Source: Chloroflexi bacterium UBA6077
Lineage (GTDB): Bacteria; Chloroflexota; UBA6077
Length of the DNA stretch: 64,000 nt
NCBI GenBank assembly: GCA_002436065.1
Contig: DIXP01000038.1
Span: 131,343 to 195,342, forward strand
Direction of reading: 5' to 3'
The translations under genes and the position numbers were made by a program. Each line of letters opens with the position of its first letter. Within the stretch, counting starts at the first letter, position 1. Below the pieces are notes generated by a model. The model saw nothing but the letters and a program-made list of their open reading frames with translations, was not told where the DNA came from and did not search any database. Of the stretch, positions 57,360-64,000 are shown piece by piece.

Positions 57360-60188
57360 TTAGCGGTTGACCTCCATTCCAGAACCCACCACTACTCTAT
57401 ATACATAGAGGCCGTCGGCACCCACCGGAAGCTGCAGCTTCCGGCGTATGCTCTTGATGTGGGATTTCAGGGTATTCTCCGTCATACACAGCTCCTCGGC
57501 TAGATGTCGGCGAAGTGGAGCCTGGGTCTCTGTCTCGGAGAAGCGGCAGCCCAGGTAGTATGCGAGGAACACCTCGAGTTCGCGCCAGGTCAGGCCGAAG
57601 TCCTGATATAGCCGCTGTATGCAGGAGCTAATCATGGGATCTCCGGCCATTGCCTGAGAAATTCGGGCCCTCGTGGTGGCATCGCCACACAGGACAAGAA
57701 ACTGCGTGCGGTTGGGCTGGGGCTCGTGAGGGTAGGGTTCCCCACGCGCGTCGACATCTCCATGAAGAGGGGCTAGCAACGGCTCCATCGCTTCGCGGTC
57801 CACGGATGCAGTGTGCTGCTGCACCAGCCGCCGCACATACCTGCGGGCATGGGTATCGTCCAGAATGAGCGGAAGAAGATCAGCCAGCATTCGGGGCTCC
57901 CACCAGTAGAAGTGATAGAATCCATGACCCTCGGCGGTGGCAAGAGCCTCTCGCAAAAGAGCCGCCCCAGCCATCCGATTGCCTTCGGCCAGCATACGAG
58001 CGATGTGCAGCCGCAAGCTGGCGAGGTGATGAGCGTAGCCATGCTTGGCCAGCAATGATTCCGCCTCGTGGAGTAGTTCCAATCCCCTCGATCGCTCTCC
58101 CTCTGCTCCGTGGGCGATCCCTTGCACTACCACGAGGCTGGCCCGCTGCAGCGGCTCCGAGCTTTTTGTTCTCTGGAATGCGTCTTGGGCGATGCTCTGT
58201 GCCCTGCGCACGTCGCCCATTCTGATGTGCAGCCAGCCTCGTTCCGCGGGCAGAAAGCCAGCGCGATCGTAGCATCTTTCGGCCTCGGAGTAGTTGCCCA
58301 GGTCTGTTTGGAGGTTCCCCAGCCACCGGTTCAGGCGGTGTCGCTGAGGCTCGACATACCCAGCGCCGTGGTATTCGGCATCGTGAAAAGCCTGCCGCGC
58401 CCTCTCCGCCTCGCCTCGCATGGTGTGGATCTGTCCGGCTGTGCACTGCACCCAGGCCATCTCCATGCCGCCAACAGAATGCCTGATGCAGATATCTTTG
58501 GACTTCTCGACCAGCAGCAGGGCGCGATCGAGGTCGCCCTGGAGCATGTAGGTCGGTGCCAGGATACGTGCAGTGCGGCTTTCCAGCGCGGGGCGGGTTC
58601 TTGGAAGCCCCGCCCCGGCGAGGGTTCGCATGGCATCCTCTCCGCACGCGACCGAGCGCTTCAATTCGCCCAATTCTCTATAGAGTAGGCACAGGGTGCC
58701 CAGCATGTCCGTCCGCGTTCGATCGTCGGGGGCAGAGTCGAGAGCACCTTCCAGCAGGTCGACACCCTCGCGGTAGTTGCCCATTCGGTAGCAGATCAGG
58801 GCGCGCTCCACTGCAACCCTTGCCAAACCACCTCCGTGTTCGTGCCCGGCAAACAGGGTGTGAGCCTGGGTAAGAGCTGCAATTGACTGCTGGTAGTGGC
58901 CCCGCCGCTCGGCGATTCGTCCACTGATCAGCAGTAGCCAGGGTCGTTCCCTGGCCACCGACTCCGGCAACAGGTGGAGCCAATGCTGCACTGTCTCCAG
59001 CTTTCCCTGATCCAGGTACTCCTCACCCACCTTTTCGATGATCGCGGAGGCATCCGCGTAGTTGGATGCCTCACAGAAATGCTCGATGGCTCGACCCCAG
59101 TTCTGCCGGGACGCGTGGATCCTCGCCGCCCTGTTGTTGATATCGTCCAGCGCTCGCTGAGAGAGGGTTCTCCTTGCTCGTGCCCTCAGGAAGCTGCGAA
59201 ACAGTGGATGGTACCTGCACCTGTCTCGAGTGTCGTCCATCGGGAGCACGAACACGTTGTTAGCAGCCAGGGACTCCAGGATTTTCTGGCCATCTGAGAT
59301 GTTCAGAAGAGCATTCACCATGGGACCCTGCAGTTGGCTCAAGAACGAAGTAACCACCAGGAAATGCTGCACTTCAGGGGTTTGCCGTTGCAAGACCTCC
59401 TCGGCGAAGTAGTCGTACACGAGCCACGACTCGCCGCCGAACCCCTTTAGGAACGTCATGGCCTCGTCCTTGCCCTTGCCCTTGCTCGCCAGCAGTTGCC
59501 GCAGCATGCACACCCCGGCGACCCAGCCCCCCGTCTTGGTGAGAATAAGTTGCAGTTCCTCTTCCGTCAGGCTCGACCCTCCCAGTCCGTCCATGAGCGA
59601 GCGAATCTCGTCGGCGTCGAGTGCCAGATCCTCCTGACTCAGTTCCAGCAGTTCTCCGCTCAATCGGAGCCTCGACAGGGGGAGCTGAGGCACGGATCGA
59701 GAGGACACCACGAGATGCACGTTGGATGATGCTAGCGCGACCATGCTGGCTACCATCTCGTTGATGTCTGCATTGGATGAAACGCTATGGTAGTCGTCCA
59801 GCAACAGCAGCAGTTGGCTCTCTGTGGCATCGGCTGCCTCGGAGAGGGCGCGTGCCAACCAGTTGACTGCAACCTGGGGCTCGCACTCCTGGAGGGAAGT
59901 CTGACGGGATCGGACAGCAGGATCGAAGAGGCCTGACAGCTTCGCCAGTAGCCTGTTCGTGAAGACAGTGGGGTCTCTGTCGGTGTGGTCGAGCCGGTAC
60001 CAGACTGCCGTCACGCCAACGTCGGAGGCCAACTCGGACAGGGCTGTAGTCTTCCCCGACCCGGCAGGAGCACATACCAGTGTTAGCTTGCAGAGCAGGC
60101 TCTTGCGCAGCTTGGAGAGGAGGCGGGGACGGGAGAGACTCTCTCTCGCACGCGGAGCCCCACTGGCATCAGACACACAACCCTCCAT
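57360..60188 (-). CDS. MalT-like LuxR-family ATP-dependent transcriptional activator (LAL type)
   Basis: 942 residues. STAND NTPase at the N-terminus: RPRLLSKLRKSL, Walker A CAPAGSGKTT (about 39-48), Walker B LLLLLDDYH and VHLVVSSRSVPQLPLSRLR. A middle region of TPR-like helices (about 400-800) is followed by a C-terminal LuxR/GerE HTH, LTWRELEVFLAYYLG...HLAEELCMTENTLKSHIKSIRRKLQ. The HTH has an insertion of about ten residues between its first helices (CRFSETETQAP). Such regulators bind ATP and an inducer before activating sugar or lipid catabolic genes. It is divergent from the thiolase operon, with a cluster of TCACCC palindromes between them. Confidence 0.9.
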   Translation of the reverse strand: MEGCVSDASGAPRARESLSRPRLLSKLRKSLLCKLTLVCAPAGSGKTTALSELASDVGVTAVWYRLDHTDRDPTVFTNRLLAKLSGLFDPAVRSRQTSLQECEPQVAVNWLARALSEAADATESQLLLLLDDYHSVSSNADINEMVASMVALASSNVHLVVSSRSVPQLPLSRLRLSGELLELSQEDLALDADEIRSLMDGLGGSSLTEEELQLILTKTGGWVAGVCMLRQLLASKGKGKDEAMTFLKGFGGESWLVYDYFAEEVLQRQTPEVQHFLVVTSFLSQLQGPMVNALLNISDGQKILESLAANNVFVLPMDDTRDRCRYHPLFRSFLRARARRTLSQRALDDINNRAARIHASRQNWGRAIEHFCEASNYADASAIIEKVGEEYLDQGKLETVQHWLHLLPESVARERPWLLLISGRIAERRGHYQQSIAALTQAHTLFAGHEHGGGLARVAVERALICYRMGNYREGVDLLEGALDSAPDDRTRTDMLGTLCLLYRELGELKRSVACGEDAMRTLAGAGLPRTRPALESRTARILAPTYMLQGDLDRALLLVEKSKDICIRHSVGGMEMAWVQCTAGQIHTMRGEAERARQAFHDAEYHGAGYVEPQRHRLNRWLGNLQTDLGNYSEAERCYDRAGFLPAERGWLHIRMGDVRRAQSIAQDAFQRTKSSEPLQRASLVVVQGIAHGAEGERSRGLELLHEAESLLAKHGYAHHLASLRLHIARMLAEGNRMAGAALLREALATAEGHGFYHFYWWEPRMLADLLPLILDDTHARRYVRRLVQQHTASVDREAMEPLLAPLHGDVDARGEPYPHEPQPNRTQFLVLCGDATTRARISQAMAGDPMISSCIQRLYQDFGLTWRELEVFLAYYLGCRFSETETQAPLRRHLAEELCMTENTLKSHIKSIRRKLQLPVGADGLYVYRVVVGSGMEVNR

Positions 60189-60239
60189 CGCGACACGACC
60201 TTAGACAGTGGAAACATGTGTAGGTGCCCACAGTCGCCT

Positions 60240-60325
60240 GGGTGATTATTCACCGCCACGCGGTCATCAGGATTATAGCACTGCGGGTGAGGCACATCAC
60301 CCCCGCGGATCACCCAGCAGGGTGA
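60240..60325. promoter_or_regulatory. cluster of three GGGTGA/TCACCC palindromes
   Basis: GGGTGA-TTAT-TCACC at 60240-60254, GGGTGA-GGCACA-TCACCC at 60285-60302 and TCACCC-AGCA-GGGTGA at 60310-60325. All lie within 86 bases upstream of the LuxR-type regulator and about 245 bases upstream of the thiolase start. Six copies of one half-site in a divergent control region are a strong sign of a multi-site regulator target. Confidence 0.65.
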
Positions 60326-60570
60326 AGACCTGAGTATGGAACACTCATACACTCCCACCATCGGCCTCTCGACCTGTTGATAGGGGTCAGCAAGGGGGAG
60401 AGGCTTCAAGAGACAGGCTTCCGCGTTCGCATCCTCGGTGTCGCTGTCATCCAGTAGCACGTGGAGGACAAGGGATGCGGTTAGTTGGCATCGGGAGAAG
60501 AGTTGACTCGGTTATTGGGATGGCGGTGATGCCAACCCCATTTCGCAATATCGCTGTTCAGGAGGAAGAC

Positions 60571-61773
60571 ATGAGAGAGGCTGTGATAGTGGGTGCCGTG
60601 CGGACCCCAGTGGGACGCTACGGTGGGGCGCTCAAGAGCATGCGCCCTGACGACCTTGCTGCGCTGGTGATCGCCGAAGTGGTGAAGAGGGCGGGGGTCG
60701 ACCCGTCAGAGGTCGAGGACGTGATATTCGGGGACACGAACCAGGCGGGGGAGGACAACCGCAACGTGGCTCGGATGGCGCTGCTGCTGGCCGGCTTCCC
60801 CGTTGAGGTAGCCGGCACGACCGTGAACAGGCTGTGCGCGTCGGGCTTGCAGGCGATTATCTTCGGAGCCCAATCGATCATGACGGACAACGGCGATGTG
60901 ATGATCGCAGGGGGTGTCGAGAGCATGACCAGGGCGCCGTTCGTGATGGGGAAGGCGGAGACGGCTTTCCCCAGGGGCGACCTGGCGATGTACGACACCA
61001 CCATTGGCTGGCGCTTCATCAACCCCAAGCTGGCGGAGATGCACCATCCCTACAGCATGGGCGAGACAGCGGAGAACGTAGCGGAGCGTTACGGGGTGAG
61101 CCGAGAGGAGCAGGACAAGTTCGCGCTGTGGAGCCAGCAGAAGGCTGCAGTGGCCATTCGGGAGGGACGATTCAAGGAGGAAATCGTGCCTGTGGTGATC
61201 CCGCAGCGCAAGGGGGAGCCTGTGGTGGTGGACACCGATGAGCATCCGAGGCCGGACACGACGTTTGAGAAGCTAGCAGCGCTGAAACCTGCATTCAAGA
61301 AGGGCGGGACGGTGACGGCAGGGAACTCGTCCGGGGTTAACGACGGTGCGGCTGCGTTGCTGGTGATGTCTGCGGAGAAAGCTCGAGAGATGGGGAAGGC
61401 GCCGATGGCCAGGATAGTAGCCTCGGCCGTGGCTGGAGTAGACCCCGCGGTCATGGGGCTAGGGCCGATCCCGGCGGTGCGCAAGGCGCTGAAGAGAGCG
61501 GGGCTGACGATAGAAGACATCGACCTGATCGAGCTGAACGAGGCGTTCGCGGCCCAGTCTCTGGCATGCATTCGCCAGCTTGAGATGGACCCAGGAAAGG
61601 TGAACGTCAACGGAGGGGCGATAGCGCTGGGTCACCCGTTGGGTTGCAGCGGGGCGCGGCTGACGACGACGTTGCTGTACGAGATGAAGCGCCGAAGGGT
61701 GCGCTACGGGCTGGCCACGATGTGCATCGGAGTCGGGCAGGGGGCTGCCATGATCGTGGAAAGGATTGAGTGA
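60571..61773 (+). CDS. acetyl-CoA acyltransferase (thiolase)
   Basis: 400 residues from ATG 60571 (GGAGGAAGAC upstream); a longer frame from 60475 lacks family similarity in its first 32 codons. Acyl-accepting Cys89 ([10 protein letters not shown]), His355 ([10 protein letters not shown]) and Cys385 (TMCIGVGQG) are all in place, and [10 protein letters not shown] and LNEAFAAQ are typical. It splits 3-ketoacyl-CoA to acetyl-CoA and a shortened acyl-CoA, or condenses them. First gene of a four-gene acyl-CoA operon reaching the window end. Confidence 0.94.
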   Translation: MREAVIVGAVRTPVGRYGGALKSMRPDDLAALVIAEVVKRAGVDPSEVEDVIFGDTNQAGEDNRNVARMALLLAGFPVEVAGTTVNRLCASGLQAIIFGAQSIMTDNGDVMIAGGVESMTRAPFVMGKAETAFPRGDLAMYDTTIGWRFINPKLAEMHHPYSMGETAENVAERYGVSREEQDKFALWSQQKAAVAIREGRFKEEIVPVVIPQRKGEPVVVDTDEHPRPDTTFEKLAALKPAFKKGGTVTAGNSSGVNDGAAALLVMSAEKAREMGKAPMARIVASAVAGVDPAVMGLGPIPAVRKALKRAGLTIEDIDLIELNEAFAAQSLACIRQLEMDPGKVNVNGGAIALGHPLGCSGARLTTTLLYEMKRRRVRYGLATMCIGVGQGAAMIVERIE

Positions 61774-61898
61774 GTCACCCGCAGCCGGGAGAACTGCCCC
61801 ACTCTGGGCAAGAGCAGCCGCAAGGAAGAGGACTGAGAGGCACAAGGACTTGACAGGGGTATCTGCGGCCACTCAGAGAAATGGCTAGGGGGAACCAG

Positions 61899-63119
61899 AT
61901 GGCAATGCCATTGGATGGAGTCAAGGTGCTGGACCTGACACGGGTGCTGGCGGGCCCGTTCTGCACCATGATGCTGGCGGATATGGGCGCCGACGTCGTG
62001 AAGGTCGAGGAGCCGACGAAGGGAGACGAGCAGAGGAGCACGATCCACTACCGCAGGACGGTGGATCACGACTTCTTCTACCCGTACAACCGGAACAAGC
62101 GGAGCGTAGCAGTCAACCTAAAGAAGCCCGAGGGGAAGGAGATCATCTACGGTCTGGCGGCGAAGGCGGACGTGGCCGTGGAGAACTTCGCGCCTGGGGT
62201 AGTGAAGCGGTTGGGGATCGACTACGAGACATTAAGCGGGATCAACCCATCACTGGTGTACTGCTCCATATCGGGGTTCGGGCAGACTGGGCCGTACCGC
62301 GACCGGAAGGCGTACGACGGCATCATCCAGGCGATGAGCGGGGTGATGACCGCGACGGGTTTCGAGGATGGGCCGCCGCTGCGGTTTGGGCTGATGGTAG
62401 CGGACGTGACCGGGGCGATGATGGCTGCCTACGCGATCATGAACGCGCTGTACTACAGGGAGCGGACGGGGCGGGGGCAGTACCTGGACGTGGCGATGAT
62501 GGACTCGTTGCTGACGATGTGGACGACGCAGGCGGCGGAGTATTTCTCTGTAGGCAGGAACACACGGCGGATGGGCAACGAGCTGTTCCACCGGGTTCCA
62601 TCCTCCTGCTACAAGGCAGGAGACGGGCGCTATCTGCAGCTAGTGGCGAGCACGCAGAGGCTGTGGGAGATGCTGACCCAGTTGCTGGGGATCCCCGAGG
62701 CGGCAAGCGACCCCGACATGAACAGCCAGCCCGCGAGGCTGAAGAACCGCGAGAAGGTGAACGCCCTGGTGACGGAGCGGCTGAAGGTGAAGAGCGCCGC
62801 GGAATGGGTGGAGTACCTGAGCGAGGGCGGGATACCGTGCGGGTTGGTGCAGACCCTGGACGAGGTAGTAGCGGACCCGCAGGTGATACATCGCGAGATG
62901 GTCACGACGCTCGATCATCCCGTCTCGGGGAAGATCCGGCAATTCGGGATAGCGCCGAAGTTGAGCAAGACGCCTGGGCAGATCAGGATGTCACCGCCGC
63001 TGCTGGGGCAGCACACGGCGGAAGTGCTGTCGGAGCTGCTGGGGTACGACGGAGACAGGATCGCCGCGATGGAGAGGGATGACGCGATCAGGTGCAACCC
63101 CAGAGTGAGTGCTGTGTAA
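61899..63119 (+). CDS. CaiB/BaiF-family (class III) CoA-transferase
   Basis: 406 residues from ATG 61899, chosen because AGGGGG lies six bases upstream; ATG 61881 is in frame but overlaps that site. N-terminal LDGVKVLDLTRVLAGPFCTMMLADMGADVVKVEEP, NRNKRSVAVNLKKPEG and VENFAPGVVKRLG are family hallmarks. The catalytic Asp is about residue 202 (VAMMDSLLTM). It moves CoA between carboxylic acids via aspartyl-CoA thioester. In this operon it probably activates the free acid whose CoA ester is hydrated and cleaved by the neighbours. Confidence 0.93.
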   Translation: MAMPLDGVKVLDLTRVLAGPFCTMMLADMGADVVKVEEPTKGDEQRSTIHYRRTVDHDFFYPYNRNKRSVAVNLKKPEGKEIIYGLAAKADVAVENFAPGVVKRLGIDYETLSGINPSLVYCSISGFGQTGPYRDRKAYDGIIQAMSGVMTATGFEDGPPLRFGLMVADVTGAMMAAYAIMNALYYRERTGRGQYLDVAMMDSLLTMWTTQAAEYFSVGRNTRRMGNELFHRVPSSCYKAGDGRYLQLVASTQRLWEMLTQLLGIPEAASDPDMNSQPARLKNREKVNALVTERLKVKSAAEWVEYLSEGGIPCGLVQTLDEVVADPQVIHREMVTTLDHPVSGKIRQFGIAPKLSKTPGQIRMSPPLLGQHTAEVLSELLGYDGDRIAAMERDDAIRCNPRVSAV

Positions 63120-63184
63120 CAGATGATGGACGGTGAGGAGGCAAGTCCGCCACTCACCTCTTAGTTCTTGACGGAGATTGCAGG

Positions 63185-63622
63185 ATGGCAGAGAAGAAAA
63201 GCACCAACCTCCTGGAAGTCGGCGAGGAGATGGCTCCCTTCGAGTTCACCGTCTCGCCGGAGCTGAACCAGCAGTACCTCTACGCGGTGGAGGAGTTCCA
63301 TCCAAGGTACTGGGACAAGAGCGAACTAGGCGCTCCCATCGTACACCCATCGCTGCTGTTGAACTTCAGCAACAGGACGAGGAGCCCATCCTTCTACCTG
63401 GAGCCTGGATGGGCGGTAATCCACGCCCAGGAAGTAGCCGAGTTCATCAACCCGGCGCGGGTGGGGAGCAAGTTCAGGGTCACCTGGAAGATCGAGAATG
63501 TCTACGAGAAGCGCGGGCGAACCTGGTCGGTGGCCGATACCCTGGTGACTGACGAAGAAGGTAGAGAGATCCTGCGCAGGAAGATCTACAGCGCGTTCAT
63601 ACACTCGGACAAGAAGCAGTAG
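63185..63622 (+). CDS. hotdog-fold MaoC-like dehydratase subunit (FAS1-like dehydratase type)
   Basis: 145 residues. VGEEMAPFEFTVSPELNQQYLYAVEEFHPRY opens a hotdog domain; PIVHPSLLLNFSN and VIHAQEVAEFINPARVG-KFRV are the usual MaoC N-type features. Bacteria often split this hydratase into two small proteins, an N-type and a C-type; the next gene would be the partner. Together they would hydrate an enoyl-CoA or dehydrate a hydroxyacyl-CoA. Confidence 0.78.
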   Translation: MAEKKSTNLLEVGEEMAPFEFTVSPELNQQYLYAVEEFHPRYWDKSELGAPIVHPSLLLNFSNRTRSPSFYLEPGWAVIHAQEVAEFINPARVGSKFRVTWKIENVYEKRGRTWSVADTLVTDEEGREILRRKIYSAFIHSDKKQ

Positions 63623-63633
63623 GGGGAAGTGCT

Positions 63634-64000
63634 ATGGGGACGATCACGCAGGACGTAGTGGTAGGTCAGGAGTTCAGCTGCCGGACGAAGACGGTGTCGT
63701 GGCCGCGGCTGTGGACCTTCTCTGGAGGGCCGTTCGCGGCGGAGGGTTGGCCCCGCAAGAACGTGCATACAGATCTGGCATTTGCACAGGGCACGGGGCT
63801 TCCATCGGTTGCCGTTTCGGGGACGCAGTGTCAGGGCTATCTTTGCGACTTAATGATTGATCTGTTTGGAGAAGAGTGGTTGAGCCAGGGGCAGATGAAC
63901 ATCAAGTTCGTGAAGCCAATCCCCGAGGGCGACAGGCTCGTCGCGAAGGCGAAGGTTCAGTCCAAGGAGGAAGGTGGCGAGACCAAGATCAGTTTCGAGG
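63634..64000 (+). CDS. MaoC-like hotdog protein, cut by the window end
   Basis: From ATG 63634 (AGGGGGAAG upstream) 122 codons are visible: DVVVGQEFSCRTKTVSWPRL, then NVHTDLAFAQGTGLPSVAVSGTQCQGYLCDLMIDLFG, then IKFVKPIPEGDRLVAKAKV. The VHTD-A-A-GTGLP-VAVSGTQ stretch corresponds to the MaoC hydratase motif, with His-Thr-Asp in place of the more usual N-IHxD-AFA. It follows the first hotdog gene by 11 bases, consistent with a heteromeric hydratase. The C-terminus lies outside. Confidence 0.8.
   Translation, partial: MGTITQDVVVGQEFSCRTKTVSWPRLWTFSGGPFAAEGWPRKNVHTDLAFAQGTGLPSVAVSGTQCQGYLCDLMIDLFGEEWLSQGQMNIKFVKPIPEGDRLVAKAKVQSKEEGGETKISFE

Noticed and set aside
1..64000. Search by eye for tRNA, rRNA, riboswitch and CRISPR structures
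   Set aside because: No cloverleaf with a T-loop GTTCGA-type motif and CCA end, no rRNA core sequences and no recognisable riboswitch consensus were found. A covariance-model scan could still reveal small RNAs.

Overview
The window is GC-rich, single-chromosome-type bacterial DNA. No rRNA, tRNA, CRISPR array or phage structural gene was recognised. The gene mix fits a Chloroflexota-like bacterium: a Tad/Flp pilus locus of the Gram-positive/Chloroflexota type without a secretin, a LysM-BTAD giant protein, an XRE/ImmA/MAB_1171c-like triad, and large acyl-CoA/enolase-superfamily catabolic clusters. Actinobacterial origin cannot be excluded. The taxonomic call is inference from content, not from a marker gene.

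Layout. (1) 1-2.5 kb: the edge of a KAP P-loop NTPase gene, then gene ruins: a trpB C-terminal piece, a trpA with a G-run frameshift, and the tail of a ThDP enzyme. (2) 2.5-5.5 kb, minus strand: XRE regulator, ImmA-type metalloprotease, and a polytopic MAB_1171c/DUF6545-like protein carrying a PAP2-like C-terminus. (3) 5.8-18.4 kb, plus strand: a compact Tad pilus operon (SAF/CpaB, TadZ/CpaE-like, CpaF, TadB, TadC, Flp pilin, three TadE/G-like pseudopilins, two exported proteins, and a 1232-residue LysM / degenerate-FtsK / BTAD protein). The prepilin peptidase that should process the pilin survives only as two decayed pieces on either side of an insertion-like segment. (4) 18.7-24.3 kb: a graveyard of mobile or broken genes: a conserved orphan protein with stop and frameshift, a hairpin element, an IS630 element with TA target duplication, a shattered trkA, and a second IS with 12-bp perfect terminal repeats. 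(5) 24.3-29.6 kb, plus strand: TauE/SafE exporter, TIM-barrel epimerase, zinc alcohol dehydrogenase, mandelate-racemase-like enzyme and acyl-CoA dehydrogenase.

(6) 29.6-53.7 kb, minus strand: a long catabolic array. From its promoter-proximal end it reads TRAP DctQ-DctM, SDR dehydrogenase, FixABCX (electron-transfer flavoprotein plus quinone oxidoreductase), three DctP binding proteins, two TIM-barrel epimerases, a ThDP lyase/synthase, an old-yellow-enzyme-type Fe-S flavoprotein, an MFS carrier, an acetyl-CoA hydrolase/CoA-transferase, a hydroxyisobutyrate dehydrogenase interrupted by a transposase, a molybdenum aldehyde oxidoreductase and an amidohydrolase. The aldehyde oxidoreductase is bracketed by ruins of a second MFS gene and a second CoA-transferase gene. 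(7) 54.3-57.2 kb: an IclR regulator with promoter, long hairpin and palindromes, then a tungsten aldehyde:ferredoxin oxidoreductase. (8) 57.4-60.2 kb: a divergent MalT-like LuxR regulator. (9) 60.6-64.0 kb: thiolase, CaiB/BaiF CoA-transferase and two hotdog (MaoC-like) proteins, the last cut by the window end.

Working model (inference): a TRAP carrier imports an organic acid. Epimerase, ThDP, dehydrogenase and enolase-family enzymes reshape it. CoA is attached by CoA-transferases, acyl-CoA oxidation delivers electrons to FixABCX and the quinone pool, and aldehydes are oxidised by Mo- or W-enzymes. The IclR and LuxR proteins are the obvious local regulators. The substrate cannot be read from sequence alone.
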